The notes: generated by a model not told the origin, from the sequence alone. Shown: positions 11,582 to 21,950, numbered from the stretch's first letter. The stretch is DNA of 64,000 bases from Dermanyssus gallinae (GCA_003439945.1 QVRM01004004.1:806001-870000), one strand, 5' to 3'. A program made the numbers and translations.

Positions 11582-12357
11582 TATGACATGAGGAATGGGC
11601 GCAGGTAAGACCCGGTGTGACCACAGGGAGCTGGACCAAGAGTCTGATACCGGACCTCAGGGCATGGTATGACCGCCGACACGGGGAGCTTTCCTACTGG
11701 ACGACTCAGGTTCTGACCGGACACGGCCAGTTCCAGAGCTACCTCTTAAGGATCAAGAAGGCCATCAGCGATATTTGCGAACTGTGCGACTCTGGAGAAA
11801 CGGACAACGTAGAGCACACTGTTCTTCGGTGTGATGCTCTCAGGGAAGCACGGGACGCAGCACCAACCGCTGTGAGAGGCCGACCCATCAAGGAGGTGGT
11901 CTCCCATATGATGACTTCGGCGGAGGTATGGAGGGAGGCGACGAACTTGTTCGACGCTGTTTTGATACTCAAGACAGCCAAGGAAACGGCCAGGCGGGAG
12001 AGGTTTGAGCGGGTCTCTCTGGAGAGTGGTCGAGACGAGGAGCCGAGGGAGGGGGGAGGGGGTGGGAGGCAGCCAGGCCCTCATGGTCTCGACGCACCCT
12101 CACAGGACGGATTACAAAATGGCATCCCCCTATCCAACCGCAGGTAGACATGCGGGATGATAGTCAGGGATAGAGCTGATTGAAGGAGAACGGCAGAGAC
12201 GCCTCTCCCACGGCTTCGATGTAATGCCAAAGTAATACCGAGCCTGGGGGGGTGGGGAGGAATCCGCGTTTAGTGGGTTTGCGAGTCTCACACTAGTCAC
12301 GCAGGCTGCTAGTGGCGCATGTGCATCATGCATTCCCGAAACCTCCCAGAAAAAAAA
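11582..12357 (+). mobile_element. R1-clade LINE, 5'-truncated, inserted in mariner copy 1
   Basis: Insertion flanked by a perfect 10-bp target duplication (GGGATATTTT at 11572-11581 and 12358-12367) and ending in an A8 tail (12350-12357). The frame 11617-12147 encodes the C-terminal third of an R1-type ORF2: LSYWTTQVLTGHGQFQSYL, a C-x2-C-x8-H-x4-C motif (CELCDSGETDNVEHTVLRC), HMMTSAEVW. Related to, but clearly diverged from, the R1-clade element at 54478-58545. Only the 3' end was copied, as is usual for abortive target-primed reverse transcription. Confidence 0.9.
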
Positions 12358-12575
12358 GGGATATTTTGCCACATAGTCCTGACCTTGCTCCATCGGATTA
12401 TCACCTGTTTCAGTCTCTTCAAAATGTCCTTAATGACAAAGAATTCGATTCTCTGAAAGGTGTTAAAACGTATATCGACCATTATTTTGGAAGCCAGGAA
12501 GCCACCTTCTGGAGGGATGGAACCATGAGCTTGCATGAACGTTGGGCTAAGGTAGTTGAACAAAGTGGTTAATAC
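12310..12575 (+). pseudogene. Mariner transposase, C-terminal fragment
   Basis: The real mariner part starts at ILPHSPDLAPSDYHLFQSLQ (about 12360) and runs through GVKTYIDHYFGSQEATFWRD to the stop near 12572. The aspartate in PSDYHLF is the third residue of the D,D34D triad by alignment with copy 2. The residues before it come from the LINE tail. Confidence 0.8.
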
Positions 12576-12664
12576 TGCATTAAATTGAAGCTTTCCGTTG
12601 TAACGACATGTGTGTTCAAAAATGAGTGAAAAATCCGAATGGACTTATAGAACAATCCTATATA

Positions 12665-12875
12665 TATCAAGCAAGATGGTTTAGTGGCAAAAGCCTTTGC
12701 CTTGCGTTCAGGAGGACTGGGTTCGAGACCCAGACCGGCCACTCTTAAATTGGTTTGCATGGTTTCCAATTTAGACAAGGTAAATGCCGGAGTGCGTTAA
12801 AAATTAGCCATGACATGAAAAAACCGTACACGGACATTAGCCTTATGGAAAACCTAAAAACAAAATTATATATAT
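12665..12875 (+). mobile_element. tRNA-derived SINE, family B
   Basis: tRNA-like head with A box TGGTTTAGTGGC (12677-12688) and B box GGGTTCGAGACC (12719-12730), a non-tRNA body starting near 12745 and an A-rich end running into an AT tract at about 12860. Shorter copies of the head are at 16030-16072 (minus) and 21926-21950 (plus). It lies directly beyond the right end of mariner copy 1. Confidence 0.8.
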
Positions 12876-12989
12876 ATTTATATATATATAATTCATAGCT
12901 TGTCAAAACGTCCCACCGTCTTCGGCGACAACTCAGTCATCAAACGGAGCCTCCGAAAATGGTTTGCCAACTTCTGCAATGGGGATTTT

Positions 12990-13345
12990 AACTTTGAATC
13001 TCTTTGTTGGAAGATGACGTTCTGCGTCTAAAGATACAACAATATTCGACTTTAAATTTCTTCTAAACGACTGTACCGAATCTTCTGGGCGACGTTACAT
13101 GTTTTTCAAGAGAATCAAGCTTTTTTCACGAGCACGACGATCTGCTTAGTTTCTATATAGGAAGACTGGTTGTCTTGCAATTGCACATTTTATGTTCCTA
13201 TGTCGGGCAACAACACCAGTGTTATAGGTATAAGTAATATCACTCTTACTCCAAAACAAGACTTCTCAGAGACCATGTTTTATTGAAAATATATTTGCTC
13301 TTACGAACTTTACAATTTCCTATATTTTTATTCAAAAATCTTGAA
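12990..13345 (+). mobile_element. Relic of foldback element FB2
   Basis: Same ordered motifs as the right half of the element at 28075-28597: TTTCTTCTAAACGACTGTA, GATCTGCTTAGTTTCTATA, AGGAAGACTGGTTGTCTTGCAA, CCTATGTCGGGCAACAACACCAG and AGAGACCATGTTTTATTG, more diverged than the 7440 copy. Confidence 0.7.
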
Positions 13346-13402
13346 AAATGGCTGCCCGACATAAGTTTATAACATGCACGATTGTGAGAGAACGCATTAC
13401 TC

Positions 13403-13455
13403 AATTGAAAAAATCAAGCATATCGGCGCATTCCGGCATGCTTGATTTTCAATTC
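13403..13455. repeat. Short inverted repeat
   Basis: Arms AATTGAAAAAATCAAGCAT and ATGCTTGATTTTCAATT (17-19 bp) around a 15-bp spacer. Confidence 0.75.
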
Positions 13456-13579
13456 ACTAACATTGTGTAAAATATACTTGGCCTTAGCTACAGCACGAGC
13501 GACTGTGATATAAAGATGTGCAATATTTCAGACGACAATCGTTCATTTTATAAACTTATGTTGGACAGGCACCCTAAAA

Positions 13580-13725
13580 TCTTAGACGTCTAAAATGTTT
13601 TTTTTTATCTTACTCCTGTATGAAACAAGTTTGCTTCTCCTTTTCTACGGCAAAATGGTTTTCTCACTGAGTTTTACCATACAACTCAGTTTTAGGCGAG
13701 ATTATCCAGACACCCTGTATGTAGA
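13580..13725 (+). mobile_element. Relic of the right end of a foldback element (FB1-like)
   Basis: AAATGGTTTTCTCACTGAGTTTTACCATAC, with CAGACACCCTGTA at 13708-13720, matches the right terminus of the element at 26631-27787 (GATTTTCTCACCGAGTCTGACC ... ACACCCTGTA). Confidence 0.55.
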
Positions 13726-13729
13726 AAGT

Positions 13730-14530
13730 AAAGAAATATATAATTTGCTCTAAATTCTAATTTACCTGTCAGCTCCTTTCTACTTTAATCTTAGCGACAC
13801 GTGCTTACTAAACCCGGACTACACTCACTCGATTGTATTAATTAAGGTCTGTAAAGTATATAAACTACTGTTGATATGTCAGTTTCCGAAAGGGCAGTGT
13901 ATCGCATTGCGTCTAGGCCAGAACCCAGGTTCCCACAGAGCAAAACTGAATATTCACATAAAAAGTGTTCTACAATTAATCTTTCATCAATTATAATTTG
14001 ATTTTTGACGATTCCTGCACTTTAGTAGGTTTTCCAAGGGCCACATTACCTGTCCTGGTGCACCATTAGTCAAATTGTCTACGATGTCCTCCGTAACGCG
14101 TGTTTTATTCAAGAGGTCAGGCAGCATTTCTTGGAGGACAAAAAGTAAAAGCTTGTTCGGTGTCATTTGCTAATGACTTTTTTCAAGCATGAAGCGTAGA
14201 GCCATCTCCGACGCTACTCTGATGCAAAACTATTCACTGTAGATGCAAAAATCAACCCTAAAAACGACTGGTGGCTTGCTCAAGAGCCAGAACATGTCCC
14301 AGTAGTGGGGGGAAACTAAATAGCTAATTCTGTGACGGGCTTGTAAGCAGTTAGGGTTCGAATCGAAGCGGTAGTTCAAAGCGAGTGAGGACATTGCATT
14401 AAATAAAGCCGCTTGTTAGAGATCACTGTACCGGTACGTTGAAAAATGAATGCAAATGTCTGTTTTTCTTTAGATTGATTACCAGACAAAAAGTAAAATA
14501 TATGATTATGTCCTAAATTAATCAGATTGT
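13730..14530. other. No gene recognised
   Basis: Short frames only. GGGTTCGAATC near 14347 resembles a pol III B box, but no convincing A box precedes it. Confidence 0.4.
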
Positions 14531-14538
14531 CTTCATTG

Positions 14539-14548
14539 TATATATATC

Positions 14549-14584
<36 letters not shown>
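14539..14584. repeat. (TA)n microsatellite
   Basis: TA-rich array with one TATCTATG interruption. Confidence 0.9.
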
Positions 14585-14587
<3 letters not shown>

Positions 14588-14589
14588 CG

Positions 14590-15390
14590 TCGTATATAAA
14601 ATCGTCATCAGTGCCTTATATACTGTTCACTAACACACGTCGTTTATGCTAGAATTCGTAGCTGAAGCGACAAGCGTACTGTGACCGTCGTAGACATGTC
14701 CTGTCATCTCTAGCGGCTCAGAGAAAATGGGGCGGGGCGGGGGGGGGGGGAGAGGAAGCACAGTGGTGACAAATATCTACTTCAATACTACATACATAGA
14801 CTTTAAGTAGAATTTAGGTGACGACACAAGAGTCAGACACTTTCCAAAGTCAGCCCTGCAAATGCTGCCGAGTTGCCACCGGCAGAGAGCCAGTTGGTCA
14901 GATGGTTAAGAAAAGAGAGAAATTCCGCCGCCGACAACTGCAGGACCTGGAGGCGAAGAGCGGGACAATGGGATTTTGTCTCCGATCAGTAGGGAATGGC
15001 GGAGGTTGCTTAGAAAATGACACAGAGCAGCTGCATGACAACATTCAGATGTGGGTCACACCAGACACACCGGCTTCGTCTGTAGGCAAACCGGGTGAGG
15101 TTGAGCGAGGAAGAAAAAACCTTTCATTGTTAGTCTTTTATTTGTCGCCCGTGTCTTTCCTTTCGGTAGGGATTATCTGGTGAGGGGAGATTAACCATCA
15201 ACGAATAAGAGAGAGAGAGAGAGAGCCGCAAAGATCAATGAAATAAGTATGTTGACGTTGAAGTCCGGCCGTTTCTTCAGAGTGTTTCCAATAAAGGACA
15301 GCGAACATTTCTCTGCAAAAAGTCAATTATATATATAGAAAATATTGCAATGATTTATTAATCATTTACAATACATTTGCACACTCGGCA
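14590..15390 (+). other. Unassigned stretch with one 121-codon frame
   Basis: The frame 14818-15183 contains a Cys cluster and a basic stretch (KKREKFRRRQLQDLEAKSG) but opens with GTG and matches no family I know. A poly(G) run (14739-14750) and a short (GA)n tract (about 15209-15227) flank it. No splice-supported gene model could be made. Confidence 0.2.
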
Positions 15391-15394
15391 GTGC

Positions 15395-15397
<3 letters not shown>

Positions 15398-15434
<37 letters not shown>
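15398..15434. repeat. (TA)n microsatellite
   Basis: TA array of about 37 bp. Confidence 0.92.
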
Positions 15435-15437
<3 letters not shown>

Positions 15438-15439
15438 CG

Positions 15440-15978
15440 TTTATCTTCCAAAAAAGATGCGGTGACCAGGCCGACTTGTCCGCTCCCCAATTTCAGGCAG
15501 AATTACACACCGCTCAGCCTTGAAGCAGACATTTAGCGGAAAACTGCGGTCTGCAGGTTGCTCGTGTATTTTAGAGCCCCTCAGTTTAATCAGAGACGAT
15601 GGGAAGAGGCCTGATGGCATAACCCTTACCCCTTCGAACAGAGCAAGTGCAGAAAATATTTAAGCCTCAATTACCCCCACTCGTCCTTACCCCTTGCGTT
15701 TAAGACACTGGGGGGGGAGCTGGGCTGCTTACCACAAAACTGCCCAGCGATGTCGGGAAAAGGCTGACGTTTGCTATAAGAGAAAAGAAGGCGGGCGAGT
15801 ATTAACTACAACGTTTGTCATTAGATGTCCGCAGGAAGAATGCCGCCTCGGTAAGAGGAACCCTGGCTAGGCGGATTAGCCCAAACCTGGGCCGTATGTC
15901 TTGAGTTTACACATTTGCCTCAATATATATAGTATTGTAGTCCTTGTGAATTGTATTATGTTATGAATGAACGATTTA
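15440..15978. other. No gene recognised
   Basis: No open frame of note; a poly(G) run is at 15711-15718. Confidence 0.4.
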
Positions 15979-15979
15979 C

Positions 15980-15980
<1 letters not shown>

Positions 15981-16014
<34 letters not shown>
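15981..16014. repeat. (TA)n microsatellite
   Basis: TA array of about 34 bp just before the SINE-B head fragment. Confidence 0.92.
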
Positions 16015-16015
<1 letters not shown>

Positions 16016-16029
16016 TTAAAAAAATAAAA

Positions 16030-16072
16030 CTTAAACTTTGGCTGTTGCCACTAAGCCATCTTGCTCGGTGAA
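16030..16072 (-). mobile_element. SINE family B, head fragment
   Basis: The reverse complement reads CGAGCAAGATGGCTTAGTGGC, matching the tRNA-like 5' end of the SINE at 12665. It is cut off before the B box. Confidence 0.6.
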
Positions 16073-16091
16073 ATATATATATATATATATA
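16073..16091. repeat. (TA)n tract at a mariner insertion site
   Basis: Short TA array. The mariner begins immediately after its last TA. Confidence 0.85.
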
Positions 16092-17408
16092 CATGGTGTT
16101 CAAAACGTATCGCGACTTTTGTGTTTTTTCAAAAATTATTCATTTATTCATGAATATCTATTTTGTCCCCTTCAAAGTAATCCCCATGAGATATTATACA
16201 CTTGTGCCAACGGTTTTTCCAATCTTCGAAGCACTTCAAAAAACCTTTTTTTTTAATCTTGTTCAGCTTCTCCTTCGATGCCGTCTTTATCTCGTCAAGC
16301 GTAGCGTAACGTCGTCCTTTCATGGGCCTCTTCAGTTTAGGGAACAAGAAAAAGTCACAGGGGGCCAGATCTGGGGAATACGGTGGCTGCGGCATCATTA
16401 GTGTGTTGTTTTTGGCCAAAAACTCGCGCACAAGCAACGATGTGTGAGCAGGGGCGTTATCGTGGTGCAAAAGCCAATTTTTGTTCTTCCACAAATCCGG
16501 GCGTTTCTGGCGGATTGCTTCACGCAAATTGCGCATAACTTGCAGGTAATATTCCTTATTGACCGTTCTACCCTGTGGCAAGAACTCATGATGCACCACG
16601 CCCCTGCAATCGAAGAAAACTGTCAGCAAAGCTTTCACATTCGACCGAACTTGGCGCGCTTTTTTCGGTCTTGGTTCGTGCGGCAGCTTCCATTGAGATT
16701 ATTGAGCTTTGGTTTCCACGTCATAACCATAAACCCACGATTCGTCACCAGTTATGACCCTCTGGAGCAAATTTGGGTCGTCGCGGACAGAGTCCAACAT
16801 CTCATTAGCAATGTTCATGCGATGCTGTTTTTGGTCGCAATTGAGCAATTTTGGTACGAATTTCGCGGCGACCCGTCTCATGCCCAAATCATTGATAAAA
16901 ATCGAATGGCACGAGCCAATCGATATGTTTAGGTCCTCAGCAACTTCTCTAACGGTGATTCGACGATTGGCCAATACCATTTTCTCCACTTCATTAATTT
17001 TTTCGTCTGTTGTTGAAGTGCTCGGGCGTCCGGCACGCTCTTCGTCGTTCACATCTTCTCGGCCTTCTGAGAACATTTTGTACCACCGATAAACGTTGCT
17101 TCGGTCCAAGGTAGCTTCTCCGTATGCCACAGTCAACATTCGGAATGCATCCGCGCACTTAATTTCGTTTTTCACACAAAATTTGATACAGGTTCTTTGA
17201 TCCATTTTTTTGAATAGGTAAAAATCGAAGACGATCCAAAACACGTGCAAGCAAAGCAGCTGTCAACAATTAAGTGAACATTCAAAATGGCCGAGCTTGT
17301 CGGCATAAGTGAGAGACATGAGTACCAACATAACGCCACAAAAAGTCGAAATTCGAATATACGTAACCCGCGAAAATTCAAAAGTCGCGATACGTTTTGA
17401 ACACACCG
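16092..17408 (-). mobile_element. Mariner element, nearly intact
   Basis: A 1317-bp element bounded by TA on both sides. Terminal inverted repeats of about 29 bp share GTTCAAAACGTATCGCGACT (left about 16097; right about 17384-17403 inverted). It encodes one minus-strand transposase of usual mariner length, spoiled by a single stop codon. Few lesions and well-matched termini point to recent activity. It landed in a (TA)n tract. Confidence 0.92.
16144..17205 (-). pseudogene. Mariner transposase (D,D34D), one in-frame stop
   Basis: 353-codon frame from MDQRTCIKFCVKNEIKCADA (start chosen here because mariner proteins begin near this point; an upstream extension to 17250 is possible) to the stop at 16144. 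N-terminal helix-turn-helix region includes VYRWYKMFSEGRE, linker motif GRPSTSTTDE, first catalytic Asp in ITGDESWVYGYD, second in LLHHDNAPAHTS and third in PYSPDLAPCDFFLFP. Second and third are separated by exactly 34 residues, as in mariner D,D34D transposases. The only visible lesion is a TAA at 16699-16701 after ETKAQ, where a serine codon TCA is expected: a single C-to-A change. Confidence 0.92.
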
Positions 17409-17539
17409 TATATATATTTATTAATGAAACCATCTCTGGACGGCAAATTTATCTCGATTCAGTGATTCCTCGTTGAGCTTTAAATTTCCACAATTACACA
17501 TTTTTAACAATTGTCACAATTAAGGACATTTTGCACAAA

Positions 17540-18895
17540 AGGCTATCGTATAGAAAGCTACCTTGAACTGCTCACCCGAGCTCTCAAAGCATGCGCAGAG
17601 CATGTGAAACGTAGGGCAGAAAGGAGATGGTGGACTCCGAATGTAACCAAGCCAAGGCCATTTCACTAGCAAGTAAAGATGCTGGAATGCGAAAGGCCGG
17701 AAATAATACTTTTCTTCGCAGCGACGAACTCTGCAGAATAATAGAAGGCTACACGAGCAACAACTGGCGACCCGACTGTTCGAGAAGACCGAACAAAATC
17801 CATATCTGTGGTTCCGTAAGACTTTTCAGGAGAGATCTGCATGTCCAGTTGAAAGTAATCTACGACCACTTTAGATCGATCCTCAGCTCATATGACACAG
17901 TGCCAAGAATAGTGTTCACTCTCATGTCTGTCTAGTCAAAAGAGGATCTGCAATGGAGAACCCAACTGAACGAATACTTCACCGCCCAAAAAATGTCAGA
18001 GGCACTGCGTCAACTCCCGAGAAACAAAGCACCCGGGCCAGATGGTATTTGTAAAGAGCATTTTCAGCAGGCCGCCACAATGACGACACACTGGACCGCG
18101 CTATTCAATAGGTGCATTTACAACGGTCGTCTACCCGCAGCGTGGAGACGCTATGCGTTATGGCACTTATTCCAAAGGGCAAGGGACCGCGGACCGAGCC
18201 CTCTTCTTGGCGGGGCATCGCCAAGAATAGCTGCGCTTACAAACTGTTTGCAAGCCTACCAGTCGATCGTCTAATGTCGTTTGTCGAGTACAAAAAGGCA
18301 TTAACTGCATGTGCAATCTTCCTTGCAGATATCGAGCGCACCCAGACACGAAAGGGGCAGTTTTTATACGGCGTATTTGTGGATTTACGAGCCCCGTTCG
18401 ATTCAGGCTTAAGAACTCGAGTTCTGCTTAAGCTCACTGAAATAAGGGTCCCAGAACAAATGTTGACATTGACAAAGGACGTGCTACATTCCAATCAGAT
18501 CATCCTGGACGACGGTATAGCGGAGCACCCAAGCATAAAACAAACGACAGGCTTTGCCCAGGGTGATCATCCCAGCCTTTTGCTTTTTTCTCTACTGGTA
18601 GCCGAGTTACCAACACGTATACAGACCCGCCACCCAGCTGTCAAGATAATTACGTATGCCGACGACCTAGTATTCTACAGTAGCAGCAGATATCGTCTGC
18701 AACAGGCGCTGGCTACTTTGTCGGCGAATGTGAGAGTAGTAGGCCTTGAAATAAATATGCAGAATCCAGAGGCTATGAAGTTCAGGTACGCGGGCAGGCT
18801 GCAGCCCCAGATGCTCTCGATTAAGCCAGCGCTAGCTCTATTTGATATGAAAATAGCGCCAATTGCATTATTTGTTAAAATGTGCAATTGAACTC
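17540..18895 (+). pseudogene. LINE D pseudogene (relative of the element at 31.7-36.4 kb)
   Basis: Plus-strand remnant covering the endonuclease-RT linker (HVKRRAERRWWTP at about 17605), RT fingers (LPRNKAPGPDGI, 17993-18274), LIPKGKGPRTEPSSWRGIAK, palm 1 (FVDLRAPFDS), TTGFAQGDHPSLLLFSLL and the active box TYADDLVFYSS (YADD codons 18655-18666). Frames shift near 17940 and 18170. The C-terminal end jumps from FRYAGRLQ straight to PQMLSIKPALALFDMKIAP. In the related LINE C about 60 residues lie between these blocks, so this copy has an internal deletion. Confidence 0.85.
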
Positions 18896-18959
18896 ATTTA
18901 GCTACAGTTATACAGCTAGGTAACAAGCTTCGTGGACATACACAGATTGGCTGACTATT

Positions 18960-19320
18960 TTGGTCCAGTTAGCATGCTATTGCAGTAATAGTGGGAGCGT
19001 TATTTTTGACGCCGGCGGCGGCGTCGCAGTGACCGCAGTTTGTCGTAGGCTTCTAGTTAGATGGAGATCGAAAGGAGCCTGCGTGTTTGGCGCACTCGAA
19101 AAGAACACCGTAGAGGCTGTAGTGGTATCAATCTATCGTGGCGGACGGGCTCGCAAAATCTTGCCGTCGTTTGCACACAAGACGAGACGCGGCTTAATAG
19201 AGTACATGTGTGCGTATTCGCCTTGTGTTTGCTAGGCCACAGACCTGCCTTCTTCGACCATCTTCCTTCGGGGTGGTTCTTGCGATATACGGCTTATCCA
19301 TCACGCAAACAACACTGATC
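18960..19320. other. GC-richer segment, no gene recognised
   Basis: Two overlapping plus-strand frames (about 85-91 codons) without family resemblance; GGCGGCGGCGTCGC near 19012 is a short GC-rich run. Confidence 0.25.
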
Positions 19321-19568
19321 CTCGATGTCTGGCTAACGCGATGGCGGTAGCCTGCACGCCTTAGCGCAAGGTTTCCCTAGAAGTCTGCACATAGAAAAAA
19401 AAAAGACGAAACGCAAGGTGTCCCTGCAGGTCTGCACATAATCAAAAGCACTAACGCCGATTGGACAAAGCAAAAACACGCTGCTGATTTCGTTGAACGT
19501 TTAAAGCATCATAGACATGTAATAGTATCAGCCCTGTTAAAGCAAAATACCTTCAGTGGTTTATTGCC

Positions 19569-19590
19569 ATATATATATAGATATATATAT

Positions 19591-19634
<44 letters not shown>
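19569..19634. repeat. (TA)n microsatellite
   Basis: TA array of about 66 bp with two AG interruptions. Confidence 0.93.
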
Positions 19635-19636
<2 letters not shown>

Positions 19637-20064
19637 CAGCTACCAGCGAACGAATGTTAGTCATGTTAAGAGCAGTTTAAAAAATCGAAGTCCTGTGATG
19701 ACTCTTATTTATTTTTTATGTTCAATACATCAGCATTTTGCTATCACGCTCATAAAACAAGCACGTTCAAAAAAAAGTGTGCATTCACAGGGATAATTGT
19801 GGTATCACATTGACGGTAATTCGATTAACGACGGTAATCGATTCTTAATATGATTACCGATGACGTTGCTTTCCAATAGCGTTCCATGTTTGCAGCGCAA
19901 AGCACGTCAGCAGCTGCCAAATACAGACGTTACGCCGGTCGCTAACGTACTCACCGCCTCCTAAATATTCTAAACAAGAACTTTTCGGCATTCCATTACA
20001 AAGAAAAAACATCTTATTTTAATGAGTTTTACGACCCCATTGAGGCAGGCCAAACTAGGTCTGA

Positions 20065-20069
<5 letters not shown>

Positions 20070-20107
<38 letters not shown>
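20070..20107. repeat. (TA)n microsatellite
   Basis: TA array of about 38 bp. Confidence 0.93.
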
Positions 20108-20112
<5 letters not shown>

Positions 20113-20330
20113 CACACTCAATATGACTGAAAATAATATGATGATGATCAATGCACTAAAAGGATACGAGTACTCGTCATAAAAAAATATAGGCGGGTTT
20201 CAGTATAAGCTTACCGTTTGTCAGTGCTGGAGGTGTCTTTTATCTACTCTGAATCGTACTCTGAATTCTGACAGGGCTAAAGGCTATAAGGTAAAAAAAA
20301 AAGTCTGTCGCGCCAGAATAAGCGTATAAG

Positions 20331-20332
<2 letters not shown>

Positions 20333-20400
<68 letters not shown>
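20333..20400. repeat. (TA)n microsatellite
   Basis: TA array of about 68 bp, immediately downstream of the possible frameshifted host exon. Confidence 0.93.
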
Positions 20401-20406
<6 letters not shown>

Positions 20407-20412
20407 GAATAA

Positions 20413-20760
20413 GTAAACATACTTGAATACGTGTACAAAAACCAGGCTCTGGCGTTTTTCATGAGAGCCCTGTGGAGGTCCAGGTTGAGCAAATTTTTCA
20501 CCGTCTTTATGGCCACGTCTTTGAGAGTTCGCGCAGTTTGTCAGCCCAGTCGCCCGTGTCCACTTCATTCAATATGTGAATTAACTGAAGGTAGAAAGGA
20601 AGAGCGGAGCGGAAAGAACCCGCTGTGCTTAGACACTTAGACAAGAGCTCCCTGAACCACGCGGCAGCGTTTTCTCTCCACATCGAGTCTTCGGGCGGAA
20701 ACAATGTGTTGCAATAATTCGCGCAGAATATTGTTGTTTCAAAGGGGCCACTACAGACTC
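20413..20760 (-). pseudogene. Possible host exon with a one-base frameshift, product unknown
   Basis: The minus strand reads GPFETTIFCANYCNTLFPPE and continues SMWRENAAAWFRELLSKCLS, then LPFYLQLIHILNEVDTG and LRELSK in one frame. After AAAGAC the sense continues in the next frame as DVAIKTVKNLLNLDLHRALM and NARAWFLYTYS, meeting a GTATGT donor at about 20412. The amphipathic, leucine-rich helical character and balanced composition on both sides of the break suggest true coding sequence with one missing base, caused by pseudogenisation or an assembly error. A possible acceptor is TAG near 20761. I do not recognise the protein. The exon is 3.8 kb beyond the receptor's stop codon, in the same orientation. 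Confidence 0.4.
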
Positions 20761-21490
20761 TAATGATACTAACTCCGGTAGAACCCAGCAGTATACTAAT
20801 GCAGCATTTCTGCAGACGCCTGGTTGCAAAACTCAACAAAAATAATTAGACGTGGTAGACTTGGTAGTTATAATATATATTATGAATGTACAAATTTGTT
20901 TGTACTGCCCCTAATCTCGCCGCCCCGGAAGGGTACTGTAACCGTGGTTACGGTAAAAATGGCTGTCAACGTTTTTAGCATAGATGCAGTTCAGTTTTGA
21001 GTTCTCTTTCCCCCTACTACTCTTCGAGTAATGTTGGGGCTTGTAGATCACTTAATCGTCTCATTCCAATACGCAGAGCGCGCAGCTAGAACCAGGTGTC
21101 CTTTCCACCCATTGCATGCATTTTGGAAAACATTCGTTTCCCGTTAGCATCTCAGTAAGCTGGTATGCCAGGTTCTAGACTTCCCTTCATTAACTTGAAG
21201 TCTTGGTAGTTTCGATATGACGCATCCTTCATCTATTCGATTCCCCTACGGCGCTCCGCCTTACCTTAATTGTAAGAGCTTTTTCTAGTAACTACGTTGC
21301 TTCTACAAACGACATGTTATTGCTTAAGTTCCATAAAACAACAGATTATGCTTGCGATCTTGTTCTTTTATCAAATTTGCACAGACATCGGTTGAGGATC
21401 ACCGTAGTCAGTAGAGTGTAGATGATTGGTAAGCCCTCGACAAGTAACAGAAGAGGCACCAACAAGTAGATTAACCTGTTGACACTAATG

Positions 21491-21817
21491 CGTGGAATCC
21501 CTGGTGCTGATTTTAGGCAACATGCCTTGATTTAGTTAGAAAACCGTCGAATGTCATTGACTTCAAACCCAAGATGGTTTGACGGAAAATAAAAAAACGC
21601 TGACCTTTTTATCGCGTTATAGCTTTTAACTGACCCTTTTCCGCGTCAACGTACCGCCGACTTTGTAAGTCCCTAGCAGACATCTGTTGTAAGTGGCCGC
21701 GATACGGGCGGAAGTGATTACCCATTGTGGTACCAAAGGATAATCACTTCCGTTTGCTCGACGCTTGCCTAACTAAATTAGGGCATGTTGCTTAAGAATA
21801 GCACCAGGGATACCACG
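21491..21817. mobile_element. Foldback element with 49-bp arms (FB4)
   Basis: Left arm 21491-21539 (CGTGGAATCCCTGGTGCTGA and onward) and right arm 21769-21817 are inverted copies with a handful of mismatches. Inside, CGGAAGTGATTACCC (about 21709) pairs with GGATAATCACTTCCG (21738-21752), and the same motif recurs once more just outside at about 21831. The unit is a nested inverted repeat of about 330 bp with no coding capacity. Confidence 0.8.
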
Positions 21818-21925
21818 TACTAGTACAGGCGGAAGTGATTACCCTTTGGCCAGTTAGCAGTTAATTCACATTGCTTGCAGCTACCTTCACGTGACAACAT
21901 CCTCTCTCTCTCTCTATATATATAT

Positions 21926-21950
21926 ACCGATCAAGATGGCTTAGTGGCTT
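21926..21950 (+). mobile_element. SINE family B, head fragment
   Basis: CCGATCAAGATGGCTTAGTG matches the first bases of the SINE at 12665, then the copy stops in an A run. Confidence 0.5.

Larger units (their letters stand above)
10104..12659 (+). mobile_element. Mariner element copy 1, broken by two insertions
   Basis: Terminal sequences TTGTTCTATAAATCAGTGC (left) and the inverted TTGTTCTATAAGTCCATTC (right end) define an old mariner. The transposase remnant reads from MAELNAHFRQLLLLNLQ (10262) through KICKVVYGGEAV and EEWFFRFRNGDF, which is the N-terminal helix-turn-helix region. It resumes after the minisatellite at VDMAAVTTVAKRNPHLSLRE, and ends with SPDLAPSDYHLF carrying the third catalytic Asp (about 12375). 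Compared with copy 2, two foreign blocks interrupt it: a 41-bp-unit array and an R1-clade LINE. Dead pseudogene. Confidence 0.85.

Noticed and set aside
14300..14370. GGGTTCGAATC as a pol III B box of a tRNA or SINE
   Set aside because: No acceptable A box at the right distance and no cloverleaf.
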